This document shows positions 1 through 7,951 of a stretch of 15,406 nucleotides of DNA, in pieces. The notes beneath the pieces were generated by a model. The model saw only the letters and a program-made list of their open reading frames with translations. It searched no databases and was not told where the DNA came from. The stretch's first letter is position 1. Each line of letters begins with the position of its first letter. A program made the position numbers and the translations under genes. The DNA lies in NCBI GenBank assembly GCA_036478975.1, contig JAZGFA010000046.1, positions 1 through 15,406 on the forward strand. The letters run 5' to 3'. The stretch comes from Robiginitomaculum sp036478975 (GTDB lineage: Bacteria > Pseudomonadota > Alphaproteobacteria > Caulobacterales > Maricaulaceae).

Positions 1-994
1 CGGTGCTATTAGCCATGACCATCACGCCTGCCGTGCCAAGGCCTGACTTATGCTCACGCAAGGCGTCAAAATCCATCAGCACCGTATCGCAAATCTCGCG
101 CGGCAGCATTGGCACGGACGAGCCGCCCGGAATGATAGCCTTTAAATTATCCCAGCCGCCGCGAACGCCGCCGCCATATTCATTGATGAGCGTCTTCAGT
201 GGAATGGACAAAGCCTCTTCCACATTACACGGCGTATTAACGTGGCCGGAAATGCAGAACACTTTCGTGCCTTTATTATTTTCGCGGCCAAATTGGGTAA
301 ACCACTGCGCCCCGCGCCGCAATATTGTCGGCACAACGGCGATGGATTCCACATTATTAACCGTGGTCGGACAGCCATAAAGGCCAGCATTAGCCGGAAA
401 TGGCGGCTTTAATCGCGGCTGGCCTTTTTTGCCCTCAAGGCTTTCAAGCAGGGCGGTTTCTTCGCCGCAAATATAAGCGCCCGCGCCGTGATGGACATAA
501 ACTTCAAAATCCCAGCCAGAGCCGCAGGCATTTTTACCGATTTTACCGGCCTTGCGTGCCTGATCGACGGCGGCCTGTAATCTGTGGCGCTCTAGGATAT
601 ATTCGCCGCGCAAATAGATGTAAGCGGCGTGGGCTTGCATAGCAAAGCCGGCGACAAGGCAGCCTTCAATCAATAGGTGCGGGTCATGGCGCATCATTTC
701 GCGGTCTTTACACGTGCCCGGCTCGGACTCATCTGCGTTGACCACAAGGTAATGAGGCCGCGCGCCGACTTGCTTGGGCATAAATGACCATTTTAGGCCG
801 GTCGGGAAACCCGCTCCGCCGCGTCCGCGCAGGCCAGAAGCCTTGACATTATCTATAATCCACTCGCGGCCCTGCTCTAGCATTTCGCGCGTATTGACCC
901 ATGCGCCGCGCGCCTCCGCCCCCGCAAGTGTCCAATCTTGACGGCCATAGAGATTTTGGAAAATCCGGTCTTTATCTTGCAGCAGCTCAACCAT
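1..994 (-). CDS. nuoF: NADH-quinone oxidoreductase subunit F (partial, C-terminus beyond window)
   Basis: This is the NADH-binding, FMN-containing subunit of respiratory complex I, in the peripheral arm on the cytoplasmic side; it oxidises NADH and passes electrons through FMN to the iron-sulfur chain. The reading frame stays open to the left edge and gives 331 residues, about three quarters of a normal NuoF. Visible are the glycine-rich GRGGAGFPTGLKW segment (residues 57-69), ADESEPGTCKDRE (88-99) and GAGAYICGEETALLES (170-185), which build the NADH/FMN pocket. The C-terminal four-cysteine N3 cluster motif should lie outside the window. The N-terminus (DW...GA...RG.W followed by SGLRGRGGAGFP) is the alphaproteobacterial/mitochondrial type. 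The ATG at 994 lies 2 nt after the nuoE stop, with a GAAGG sequence about 9 nt upstream, so the two genes are probably translationally coupled. Confidence 0.97.
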   Translation of the reverse strand, partial: MVELLQDKDRIFQNLYGRQDWTLAGAEARGAWVNTREMLEQGREWIIDNVKASGLRGRGGAGFPTGLKWSFMPKQVGARPHYLVVNADESEPGTCKDREMMRHDPHLLIEGCLVAGFAMQAHAAYIYLRGEYILERHRLQAAVDQARKAGKIGKNACGSGWDFEVYVHHGAGAYICGEETALLESLEGKKGQPRLKPPFPANAGLYGCPTTVNNVESIAVVPTILRRGAQWFTQFGRENNKGTKVFCISGHVNTPCNVEEALSIPLKTLINEYGGGVRGGWDNLKAIIPGGSSVPMLPREICDTVLMDFDALREHKSGLGTAGVMVMANST

Positions 995-996
995 TT

Positions 997-1827
997 TTAT
1001 GCCTTCGCTTTCTTAGACTTAACCTTGGCTTTGGATGCCTTGGTTTTAGCGGCCTGAGTTTTGGCTTTCGCCTTAGCCGTTATCGGCTTGGGCTGTTTCG
1101 GCTTAGTCTTGCGCCCAGCCGATGTAGCGTGTTTACCCTTTGGATCTGGAGTATGGTCTGTGACCTGGCGCATTTTTTTGGTATTGGGCAGTTTTTTTGC
1201 TTTATATTTATTATATAAGCCTTTGGTAATAAGCGTTTTTTCTCCGCCTTCTGGCTCGGAGGTAAAACGGCCATTTTGCGGGCCAGCCTTAACGGGTCGC
1301 CCCGCCTCTAAATCATCAAGCAAAGCTTCCATGGTCTCAGGCGTTAGGTCTTCATAATAGTCATCACCGGCGGCGTTGCTGACCTGCACCATCGGCGCAT
1401 TAGTGCATGCGCCAAGGCACTCAACTTCAATCCAGGACAATTTGCCGTTTTCAGAAATAGAGCCTTTAGGACCAATTTTACGCTCGCATACTTTTTTAAG
1501 CTCCCCCGCCCCGCGCAGCCAGCACGGCGTCGTGCCGCAAAGCTGCACATGGTGCGTGCCAACCGGCGCAAGGTTAAACATGGTGTAAAATGTCGCGACT
1601 TCGTAAACGCGGATATAGGCCATATCGAGCATATCGCCGACCGCGCGCAAAGCTTTCTCTGGCAGCCAGCCGCCCGCATCTTTCTGGGCAATCCAAAGCG
1701 CCGGAATCATCGCAGAGCGCTGACGGCCCTTGGGGTATTTTTTAACCCAGCTATTGATTTTTTTCTTCGCGTCAGCGGACAGGGTAAAGCTGTCGGGCTG
1801 AACGGCGGCAAGGCGGCGAGAACTCAT
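997..1827 (-). CDS. nuoE: NADH-quinone oxidoreductase subunit E with Lys/Ala-rich C-terminal tail
   Basis: This is the thioredoxin-fold 2Fe-2S (N1a) subunit of complex I that sits beside NuoF. The four cluster ligands are visible as CGTTPC (C97, C102) and CLGAC (C137, C141). The conserved core covers roughly residues 15-185. It is followed by an extension to residue 276: about 20 residues containing TLITKGLYNKYKAKK, then a low-complexity tail (about 240-276) built from repeated Ala-Lys units. Canonical NuoE proteins are about 160-220 residues, so this is long; comparable basic tails occur in some alphaproteobacteria, and the function of the tail is unknown. The ATG at 1827 overlaps the nuoD TGA in an ATGA, with a GGAG about 10 nt upstream. 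The frame is intact to the TAA just before nuoF. Confidence 0.97.
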   Translation of the reverse strand: MSSRRLAAVQPDSFTLSADAKKKINSWVKKYPKGRQRSAMIPALWIAQKDAGGWLPEKALRAVGDMLDMAYIRVYEVATFYTMFNLAPVGTHHVQLCGTTPCWLRGAGELKKVCERKIGPKGSISENGKLSWIEVECLGACTNAPMVQVSNAAGDDYYEDLTPETMEALLDDLEAGRPVKAGPQNGRFTSEPEGGEKTLITKGLYNKYKAKKLPNTKKMRQVTDHTPDPKGKHATSAGRKTKPKQPKPITAKAKAKTQAAKTKASKAKVKSKKAKA

Positions 1828-3017
1828 CGGTCAATTTCTCCGAAAACAATATCGAGCGAGCCGATAATAGCGGACACATCGGCCAGCATATGGCCCTTAT
1901 TTAAATAATCCATTGCTGCCAAGTGCGGAAAGCCCGGCGCGCGAATTTTACAGCGATACGGCTTATTACTACCATCAGCAATTAGGAACACGCCGAACTC
2001 GCCCTTTGGCGCCTCAACGCAAGCATAGATTTCGCCCTTCGGCACGTGGAAGCCCTCGGTATAAAGCTTAAAGTGATGAATAAGCGCTTCCATGCTTTGT
2101 TTCATCTCCGCGCGGCGCGGCGGGGCGACCTTTTTATCTTCGGTCAAAACCGGGCCTTCGGGCATCATCTCAAGACATTGGCGCATGATTTTCACGCTCT
2201 CATACATCTCTTCGACGCGGCACAAATAACGGTCATAACAATCGCCATTTTTGCCGAGCGGAATTTTAAACTCAAGCTCGTCATAGACTTCGTATGGCTG
2301 TGAGCGGCGCAGATCCCACGCCATGCCAGAGCCGCGCACAAGCACGCCGGTAAAGCCCCAATCATAGCAATCTTGCTTTGAAATCACGCCAATATCGACA
2401 TTGCGCTGTTTGAAAATACGATTTTCCGTCAGCAAAGTTTCAATGTCTTTCAGCTTTTGCGGGAATTGGTCACACCAGTCGAGCAGGTCTTTAATCAGCT
2501 TTGGCGGCAAATCCTGATGCACGCCGCCGGGGCGAAAATAGGCCGCATGCATACGCGAGCCAGAGGCGCGTTCGTAAAACACCATCAGCTTTTCGCGCTC
2601 TTCGAAACCCCAGACGGGCGGGGTCAGCGCGCCGACGTCCATAGCCTGCGTCGTCACATTGAGCATGTGGGAGAGGATACGGCCAATCTCACTATACAGA
2701 ACGCGGATAAATTGCGCCCGGCGCGGAACCTCAATGCCCATGAGTTTTTCAATCGCAAGGCAGAACGCATGTTCTTGGTTCATCGGCGCAACATAATCGA
2801 GCCTGTCAAAATACGGTATCGCTTGCAGGTAAGTCTTATGCTCAATCAGCTTTTCCGTGCCCCGGTGCAAAAGCCCAATATGGGGGTCAACGCGGGTAAC
2901 AATCTCGCCCTCAAGCTCTAGCACAAGGCGCAAAACCCCATGGGCCGCCGGATGCTGCGGGCCAAAGTTAATGGTGAACTTGGAGTCTTTTTCGTGGTCC
3001 ATTGCGCTGTCGGTCAT
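1824..3017 (-). CDS. nuoD: NADH-quinone oxidoreductase subunit D
   Basis: This is the 49-kDa-type subunit of complex I. It lies at the junction of peripheral and membrane arms and, with NuoB, lines the quinone-binding cavity. The protein is 397 residues, full length for a stand-alone NuoD (not the NuoCD fusion of enterobacteria). Visible signatures are NFGPQHPAAHGVLR (17-30), PHIGLLHRGTEKL (45-57) and YLQAIPYFDRLDYVAPM near residue 70. The C-terminus, with LNKGHMLADVSAIIGSLDIVFGEIDR, matches the family's end. The ATG at 3017 is preceded by GGGGGAA at suitable spacing and lies 2 nt after the nuoC stop. An in-frame ATG five codons later lacks a ribosome binding site and was not chosen. The stop overlaps the nuoE start by 4 nt. 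Confidence 0.98.
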   Translation of the reverse strand: MTDSAMDHEKDSKFTINFGPQHPAAHGVLRLVLELEGEIVTRVDPHIGLLHRGTEKLIEHKTYLQAIPYFDRLDYVAPMNQEHAFCLAIEKLMGIEVPRRAQFIRVLYSEIGRILSHMLNVTTQAMDVGALTPPVWGFEEREKLMVFYERASGSRMHAAYFRPGGVHQDLPPKLIKDLLDWCDQFPQKLKDIETLLTENRIFKQRNVDIGVISKQDCYDWGFTGVLVRGSGMAWDLRRSQPYEVYDELEFKIPLGKNGDCYDRYLCRVEEMYESVKIMRQCLEMMPEGPVLTEDKKVAPPRRAEMKQSMEALIHHFKLYTEGFHVPKGEIYACVEAPKGEFGVFLIADGSNKPYRCKIRAPGFPHLAAMDYLNKGHMLADVSAIIGSLDIVFGEIDR

Positions 3018-3019
3018 AG

Positions 3020-3610
3020 CTATTCCCCCGCTTTCTCATCGCCCGGTAAGGCGTATTTTGCGCCTTCCCATGGGGACATGAAATCAAAACTGCGATATTC
3101 TTGCGGTAGATTTACCGGCACGGTGATGACGGCCTTACGCTCTTCATCATAGCGCACTTCGGTAAAGCCGGAGAGCGGGAAATCCTTGCGCAGCGGATGG
3201 CCCTCAAAACCGTAATCGGTGAGGATGCGGCGCAAATCAGGGTGATGGTCAAAAATGATGCCATACATGTCAAAGGCTTCGCGCTCATACCAATCTGCAT
3301 TAGGGAATATGCTCGCAATAGAGTGTATTGGCGTGTCCTCATCCGTGGAGGCTTTCACCCGAATACGGTGATTATGCTGCATGGAGAGCATGTGATAAAC
3401 AATGTCAAAGCGGCGCTCGCGGGCCGGATAATCAACGCCGCACAAATCAATCAGCTGGCTCATTTTAGCGGTCGGATCATCGCGCAAAAAGGTAATCACA
3501 TCGACGATTTTCGCGCGGCGCACATGCAGGGTAAGCTCCCCGCCGACTATCTCCGCGCTATTTACTGCGTCGCCGAGGGCGCTAACAATATGGTCTTGTA
3601 AATCAATCAT
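3020..3610 (-). CDS. nuoC: NADH-quinone oxidoreductase subunit C
   Basis: This is the 30-kDa-type subunit of complex I, a structural partner of NuoD and NuoB in the connecting module. It is 196 residues, of usual length for a stand-alone NuoC. The family signature is clear at residues 109-130, with EREAFDMYGIIF followed by HHPDLRRIL, then DYGFEGHPLRKDFPLSG (132-148). The frame is open further upstream to 3697, but that segment lies inside nuoB in another frame. The ATG at 3610, two nt after the nuoB TAG, gives the expected N-terminus (MIDLQDHIVSAL), so it was taken as the start. The Shine-Dalgarno sequence here is weak, so translation is probably coupled to nuoB. Confidence 0.96.
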   Translation of the reverse strand: MIDLQDHIVSALGDAVNSAEIVGGELTLHVRRAKIVDVITFLRDDPTAKMSQLIDLCGVDYPARERRFDIVYHMLSMQHNHRIRVKASTDEDTPIHSIASIFPNADWYEREAFDMYGIIFDHHPDLRRILTDYGFEGHPLRKDFPLSGFTEVRYDEERKAVITVPVNLPQEYRSFDFMSPWEGAKYALPGDEKAGE

Positions 3611-3612
3611 AT

Positions 3613-4170
3613 CTATCGCTCTATATTGCCTTCGCGGCGGATTTTCTTTTGCAGTTGCAAAACGCCGTAAACCAAAGCTTCGGCAGTTGGAGGGCAACCG
3701 GGAATGTAAATATCAACGGGCACGATTTTATCGCAGCCGCGCACGACCGCATAGGAGAAATGGTAATAACCGCCGCCATTGGCGCATGAGCCCATGGAGA
3801 TAACATAGCGCGGGAACGGCATTTGGTCATAGACCTTACGCAGGGCCGGAGCCATTTTATTGGTCAGGGTTCCCGCCACAATCATCACGTCCGATTGACG
3901 CGGGGAAGCGCGGGGCGCGAAACCAAAGCGCTCCAAATCATAACGCGGCATAGAGGCTTGCATCATCTCTACGGCGCAACATGCAAGACCGAAGGTCATC
4001 CACATGAGGGAGCCGGTTCTGGCCCATGTTATTAAATCATCAGCGGAGGCGGTTATAAAACCATTATCCGCTAGCTCGTCCGACATGCCGTCAAAATACG
4101 GGTCATGCTTTTTCGGATCATATTCGGGTATGCTCAGCTTTGCAGCATTTGGAGGGGTTAAATCGTTCAT
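3613..4170 (-). CDS. nuoB: NADH-quinone oxidoreductase subunit B
   Basis: This is the PSST-type subunit of complex I that carries the terminal 4Fe-4S cluster N2, the direct electron donor to quinone. The four cluster cysteines are all present: the adjacent pair C64-C65 in GLACCAVEMM, C129 in MGSCANGGGYYH and C159 in IPGCPPTAEALVYG. Length is 185 residues from the ATG at 4170. A TTG at 4188 would add six residues but lies inside nuoA; the ATG sits 4 nt after the nuoA stop with a GGAATAGG purine stretch just upstream and gives a normal N-terminus. Confidence 0.98.
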   Translation of the reverse strand: MNDLTPPNAAKLSIPEYDPKKHDPYFDGMSDELADNGFITASADDLITWARTGSLMWMTFGLACCAVEMMQASMPRYDLERFGFAPRASPRQSDVMIVAGTLTNKMAPALRKVYDQMPFPRYVISMGSCANGGGYYHFSYAVVRGCDKIVPVDIYIPGCPPTAEALVYGVLQLQKKIRREGNIER

Positions 4171-4174
4171 CAGC

Positions 4175-4540
4175 CTATTCCCAATCAAGGGCCCCTTTTT
4201 TCCATGCGTAAATTAGGCCTGCGCCCAGCTCTACTAAGAATATCATCACTACCGCCCAGCCATAGACGCCAATTTCCTCTAGGGACACGGCCCACGGAAA
4301 CAGGAAGGCGACTTCTAGGTCAAAAATGATAAAGAGAATCGCCACCAGATAAAACCGCACATCAAATTTCATCCGGCTATCTTCAAAGGCGTTAAAGCCG
4401 CACTCATAGGTGGAAAGCTTTTCCGTATCCGGACCGGATGGCGCAAAAATTTTAGACGCCAGTAATAGCACGACGCTAAATCCGCCGCCCATGAGCAAAA
4501 GGATGATAATGGGCAGATATTCGCGTAAATATTCAGACAT
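4175..4540 (-). CDS. nuoA: NADH-quinone oxidoreductase subunit A
   Basis: This is a small membrane subunit of complex I (ND3-type) with three predicted transmembrane helices: about residues 7-30, 60-82 and 88-110. The family landmark, STYECGFNAFEDSRMKFDVRF, lies on the loop between helices 1 and 2; its cysteine corresponds to the ND3 loop cysteine near the quinone site. Two in-frame ATGs are 6 nt apart (4546 and 4540). An AAAGG abuts the first with no spacing, but is 6 nt from the second, so 4540 is the better start and gives 121 residues (MSEYLREYL...). nuoA is the first gene of the complex I operon; a 144-nt gap separates it from glpD, so a promoter there is likely. Confidence 0.96.
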   Translation of the reverse strand: MSEYLREYLPIIILLLMGGGFSVVLLLASKIFAPSGPDTEKLSTYECGFNAFEDSRMKFDVRFYLVAILFIIFDLEVAFLFPWAVSLEEIGVYGWAVVMIFLVELGAGLIYAWKKGALDWE

Positions 4541-4624
4541 GGACATCCTTTAACCAATATGTGCGGCCGGCCATGGATAAGATGTGGCCAGAATCGGCTC
4601 CACCCTACCCTTGATTTCGCGCGC

Positions 4625-4653
4625 AAACTAGTCCTGATATTACGGATTTGCAA
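4625..4653 (-). promoter_or_regulatory. Candidate nuo operon promoter
   Basis: Between glpD and nuoA the minus strand has TTGCAA (4653-4648), a 17-nt spacer and TAGTTT (4630-4625), a passable -35/-10 pair giving a leader of about 75 nt. The -10 matches consensus at only three positions, so this is a weak call. Just upstream, at 4666-4676, is a perfect 11-bp palindrome CGCAGACTGCG that could be an operator or part of the end of the glpD transcript. I see no convincing T-tailed terminator for glpD, so readthrough from the moa-glpD operon into nuo is possible. Confidence 0.25.
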
Positions 4654-4684
4654 CGTATATATTGACGCAGACTGCGATTGAATT

Positions 4685-6208
4685 TTAGCCTAGGTCCGCA
4701 TGGTTTTTAGCAAACCAGCCCTTAAAGGCCGCCTGCTCCGCTTGGCTCATATGCAGGGACAGTTTTGTGCGCCGCTCCACCACGTCTTGCGCGCTCGTGG
4801 CAAATTCATTGGCGACTAAATAGTCGACTTCGCGCGCGGTTAACCCGCCGCCAAAATCCTCACCCATATCGCCGTAAACCTTAGCATCCCCGATGACCTT
4901 AGCCATGCGCGTGCCATAGCAACGGGCCAGCCTAAACAGATAGCTGGTTTTAAAGTCCGGATAGGCGGCGCGTATTTGCTCAAAAAAGCCGTAAAAGTCG
5001 GCCTTATCTATGTCGCCGCCCGGCAAATGCGCCTTAGCGGTCCAGTCAAGCTGGCTAAATGTGTAGTATTTTTCAAGCTTTTGCAGGGCATGTTCGGCGA
5101 GCTTACGCGACGTGGTGATTTTACCGCCAAACACTGACAGAAACGGCGCGCCATCGGCAAAGTCTTCAAGCTCTAGCACATAATCGCGGGTCACAGCCGA
5201 CGCGCTTTGGGCCTTATCATCATAGAGCGGGCGCACGCCGCTATAGGAGCCGATAATATCGCCCTCGGATATGTCGTCTTTGAAATATTCATTGGCCGCG
5301 TCAATCAGATAGCGAGTTTCCTTAGGCGATATTTTCGCTGGCCCTTCAGACGGATCATAGGGCTCGTCGGTTGTGCCGATAAGGGTGAATTTTTTCTCAT
5401 AGGGAATGGCGAAAATAATCCGCCCGTCCCCGTTTTGGAAAATATAGCTTTTATCGCCGCTAAACAATTGCCGCGTGATAAGATGGCTACCCTTAATTAG
5501 GCGCACGCCAGAGCCTTTATCCTTGCGGCCGATCTTGGTCAGCACTTCCTCAACCCACGGGCCAGCGCTATTGATAATGCCCTTAGCCGTTACGGTTTGC
5601 GTAGCCCCGCCGCGCTTTGAAATATCAATCTCATAGCTGCTTTCCTTAGCCCGAATATCAAGCACCTTGGTGCGGGTAGAGATAATCGCCCCATGCTCCA
5701 TCGCGTCGACGGCGTTGAGGATAGTCAGGCGCGTATCCTGCACCCAGCAATCGGAATACTCATAGCCAAATTTAAGCCGGTCTTCGAGCAAATCCTTGTG
5801 CGGAGCCTTATTAAGCCTGACCACTTTTGTCGGCGGCAGCATTTTACGCCCGCCCATATAATCATACATGAATAGGCCAATGCGCAGCATCCACGCTGGC
5901 CGCAAGCCCTTATCATAGGGCAGGACAAAGCGCATCGGCCAGATGATATGCGGCGCGGCGCGCAATAGCACTTCACGCTCAATTAAAGCCTCGCGCACAA
6001 GGCGAAATTCGTAATGCTCCAAATAGCGCAGGCCGCCATGGATAAGCTTGGTTGATGATGATGAGGTGTGATTGGCGAGGTCGTCTTTCTCGCACAAAAG
6101 CACGGATAGCCCCCGCCCCGCCGCGTCGCGTGCAATCGCCGCGCCGTTAATGCCGCCGCCAACGATGAGCAAATCATAGCTTGCCCCGCTAAAATCAGTT
6201 TTACTCAT
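4685..6208 (-). CDS. glpD: Aerobic glycerol-3-phosphate dehydrogenase (FAD-dependent)
   Basis: This enzyme oxidises sn-glycerol-3-phosphate to dihydroxyacetone phosphate and passes electrons via FAD to the quinone pool; it is a peripheral inner-membrane protein. The protein is 507 residues, close to E. coli GlpD (about 500). The Rossmann-type FAD motif is GGGINGAAIARDAAGRG (17-33), followed by the family signature SSSTKLIHGGLRYLE (50-64). GSHLITRQ, the later GTTDEPYD stretch and FGGKITTSRKLAEHAL are also typical. The ATG at 6208 has a GGAG about 8 nt upstream and overlaps the 3' end of moaC by 8 nt, so it was preferred to an upstream start at 6226. No glpK, glpF or glpR is nearby; it appears to ride as the last gene of a moaDEBC transcript. 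Confidence 0.96.
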   Translation of the reverse strand: MSKTDFSGASYDLLIVGGGINGAAIARDAAGRGLSVLLCEKDDLANHTSSSSTKLIHGGLRYLEHYEFRLVREALIEREVLLRAAPHIIWPMRFVLPYDKGLRPAWMLRIGLFMYDYMGGRKMLPPTKVVRLNKAPHKDLLEDRLKFGYEYSDCWVQDTRLTILNAVDAMEHGAIISTRTKVLDIRAKESSYEIDISKRGGATQTVTAKGIINSAGPWVEEVLTKIGRKDKGSGVRLIKGSHLITRQLFSGDKSYIFQNGDGRIIFAIPYEKKFTLIGTTDEPYDPSEGPAKISPKETRYLIDAANEYFKDDISEGDIIGSYSGVRPLYDDKAQSASAVTRDYVLELEDFADGAPFLSVFGGKITTSRKLAEHALQKLEKYYTFSQLDWTAKAHLPGGDIDKADFYGFFEQIRAAYPDFKTSYLFRLARCYGTRMAKVIGDAKVYGDMGEDFGGGLTAREVDYLVANEFATSAQDVVERRTKLSLHMSQAEQAAFKGWFAKNHADLG

Positions 6209-6683
6209 GAAGCGCGCTCCAATCACCGGAGCGCCCGCCGGATTTACTCAGCAGCTTAATATCGGAAATCACCATGCCCTTATCGGCGGCCTTGAGCATG
6301 TCATAGAGGGTAAGACACGCCACTGATACGGCGGTTAGTGCTTCCATCTCAACTCCGGTTTGGCCGCTAGTTTTTGTCTCGGCGGTCACGATGAAACCGG
6401 GCAAAGCCTCATCAAGCGTAATGGTTACGGAGACTTTAGAGAGCGGCAGAGGGTGGCAGAGCGGAATAAGGTCGGCGGTTTTCTTTGCCCCCATAATGCC
6501 GGCCAGCTCGGCTACGGGGATAACGTCGCCCTTTTTATTGCCGCCTGATTGCACAAGCGCCAGCGTATCGGCGCTAAGGGTCACGCGGCCAGAGGCAATG
6601 GCTATGCGCGTGGTTACGGCTTTGCCGGACACGTCCACCATAGCGGCGCGGCCTTGCTTATCAAAATGTGTTAGCTCTGACAT
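6201..6683 (-). CDS. moaC: Cyclic pyranopterin monophosphate synthase
   Basis: MoaC works with MoaA in the first stage of Moco synthesis, turning the 3',8-cyclo-GTP product of MoaA into cyclic pyranopterin monophosphate in the cytoplasm. Its 160 residues match the usual length. Residues known to be catalytic in E. coli MoaC are in place at the same numbers: K51 (NKKGDVIP), D128 (LYDMLK) and K131. ADLIPLCHPLPLS (70-82) and the GQTGVEMEALTAVSVACLT block (107-125) are the family signatures. The ATG at 6683 is preceded by GGGGAAA about 5 nt upstream. It lies 37 nt after moaB and ends inside the glpD start region. Confidence 0.97.
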   Translation of the reverse strand: MSELTHFDKQGRAAMVDVSGKAVTTRIAIASGRVTLSADTLALVQSGGNKKGDVIPVAELAGIMGAKKTADLIPLCHPLPLSKVSVTITLDEALPGFIVTAETKTSGQTGVEMEALTAVSVACLTLYDMLKAADKGMVISDIKLLSKSGGRSGDWSALHE

Positions 6684-6720
6684 AATTTCCCCGAAAAGGT
6701 TTGCCCCCGTAAACTTTGGC

Positions 6721-7251
6721 CTATGTCTCTAAGAGACGCGGCATGATTTCCACCAGATTACACGGCCCGTGGCGACTATCAAGCTGATCGCGAATTACTT
6801 TATCCCAACCATCCTTAACCGCGCCATTAGACCCGGGTAGGCAAAAGATGAATGTGCCCTTAGCCACGCCGGCGCAGGCGCGCGACTGCAAGGTCGATAG
6901 GCCGACGGTTTTATAGCTCTCCATGTGGAAAACCACGGAGAAGCCATCAATGACTTTCTCAAATAGAGGCATCACCGCCTCAACCGTAATATCGCGCCCC
7001 GTAAGGCCCGTGCCACCCGTGGTGATAATCGCGTCAATATTGCTGTCATTAATCCATGATGTCAGGATAGCTTGCACGCCCTCAATAGTGTCGCGGACAA
7101 TTTCGCGCGCGCCAATGGCGTGGCCCGCGGTCTCTATGCGGGCCTGCAATACATCGCCGGACGTATCGTCGGCGCGCGTGCGGGTGTCTGATATGGTCAG
7201 CAAAGCAATGTTAATCGGGATAAATGTGCGGCTTTCGTCAATTCCGGCCAT
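6721..7251 (-). CDS. moaB: MoaB/MogA-family molybdenum cofactor biosynthesis protein
   Basis: This belongs to the MoCF-domain family, which adenylylates molybdopterin before metal insertion (MogA, Cnx1G; some MoaB proteins act likewise). In the window it is the only stand-alone member, so it is the natural candidate for that step. From the ATG at 7251 it has 176 residues. Family motifs are LLTISDTRT (17-25), TTGGTGLTGRD (77-87), and the LPGSNGAVKDGW stretch near residue 141. The frame extends four codons upstream, but a GGAGGT sits at proper distance from 7251, where moaE's TAA overlaps the ATG by one base (TAATG). MoaB versus MogA assignment is by resemblance and context. Confidence 0.9.
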   Translation of the reverse strand: MAGIDESRTFIPINIALLTISDTRTRADDTSGDVLQARIETAGHAIGAREIVRDTIEGVQAILTSWINDSNIDAIITTGGTGLTGRDITVEAVMPLFEKVIDGFSVVFHMESYKTVGLSTLQSRACAGVAKGTFIFCLPGSNGAVKDGWDKVIRDQLDSRHGPCNLVEIMPRLLET

Positions 7252-7703
7252 TAGGACCTCCATCTGTTTTTATCATCTATATCGCGCGCGCTCGGCTCTA
7301 CCCAATGGGCCATATCGCCGCGCGTCTCTGATTTCCAAAACGGCGCTTCGGATTTTAAATAATCCATCACAAAGTCCGCCGCCTCGAAAGCGTCGCGGCG
7401 ATGGGCGCTCGCGCTGGCAACAAAGACTATAGGCTCGCCGACGACCATATTCCCGACGCGGTGAATAATGCATAGCCCGCTAAGCTCCCACCGCGCCCTC
7501 GCCTGCTCGCTGATATTTTTAATCTGGCTTTGGGTGAAGCCCTCATAATGGCTGAGGGTCAGCGAGGACACATTTTCATCCGGGCGCACAAGCCCGGTAA
7601 ACGCGACAATTGCGCCGGCTCCTAATGCGGCGGCGCGAAAATCCGCGTGGGCGCGCTCTGGCTCAAAGGGGCTATCGCTAACGGTGATGGAGAAACACTC
7701 CAT
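7251..7703 (-). CDS. moaE: Molybdopterin synthase catalytic (large) subunit
   Basis: MoaE forms the heterotetrameric molybdopterin synthase with MoaD and installs the dithiolene sulfurs on cyclic pyranopterin monophosphate. The protein is 150 residues, as usual. The active-site region is intact: HRRDAFEAADFVMDYLK (101-117) followed by EAPFWK (119-124), with lysines K117 and K124 corresponding to the catalytic lysines (K119/K126) of E. coli MoaE. The N-terminal VAFTGLVR and central HRVGNMVVGEPIVFV are also characteristic. It begins 2 nt after the moaD stop and overlaps moaB by one base, so the subunits are made from one transcript. Confidence 0.97.
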   Translation of the reverse strand: MECFSITVSDSPFEPERAHADFRAAALGAGAIVAFTGLVRPDENVSSLTLSHYEGFTQSQIKNISEQARARWELSGLCIIHRVGNMVVGEPIVFVASASAHRRDAFEAADFVMDYLKSEAPFWKSETRGDMAHWVEPSARDIDDKNRWRS

Positions 7704-7705
7704 TA

Positions 7706-7951
7706 TTAGCCGCCGCTCAGGGCGGACATGAAAGCGATTTCATCGTCATTAGAGATAGCGACATCGCCCAATGCCATTTGCTGGTTAACCGCCATGGACA
7801 CGCCGGCTTGCTCTAAGGCTGCCTGCAATGCCGCGTCGCGCCCGCCAAGCCATTTCTTAAGCGCCGCGCCGCTACGCACATCTTGCGGCAAATCGACGGT
7901 CAGCGCGCCGCTAACGTCAGAGAGTTTACCGAAAAATAAAATAGTCGCCAT
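7706..7951 (-). CDS. moaD: Molybdopterin synthase sulfur carrier (small) subunit
   Basis: MoaD is a ubiquitin-fold protein whose C-terminal glycine is activated by MoeB and thiocarboxylated, then donates sulfur within molybdopterin synthase. At 81 residues it has the usual length, and it ends in the essential Gly-Gly (SALSGG followed by stop). ILFFGKLSDVSG near the N-terminus and VNQQ...DDEIAFMSALSGG are typical. It is the first gene of moaD-E-B-C. No clear Shine-Dalgarno precedes the ATG at 7951. No moeB homologue is in the window, so MoaD activation must use one encoded elsewhere. Confidence 0.95.
   Translation of the reverse strand: MATILFFGKLSDVSGALTVDLPQDVRSGAALKKWLGGRDAALQAALEQAGVSMAVNQQMALGDVAISNDDEIAFMSALSGG

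Noticed and set aside
2457..2921. 154-codon open frame antisense to nuoD, and a similar 134-codon one antisense to nuoC (3197-3601)
   Set aside because: Both lie opposite conserved nuo coding sequence and show no recognisable domain or ribosome site.
4569..4589. Hairpin GGCCA/TGGCC in the nuoA leader
   Set aside because: Only 5 bp with an 11-nt loop, likely by chance in GC-rich DNA.
6923..7432. 169-codon open frame antisense to moaB/moaE
   Set aside because: Opposite two complete Moco genes; no recognisable protein features.
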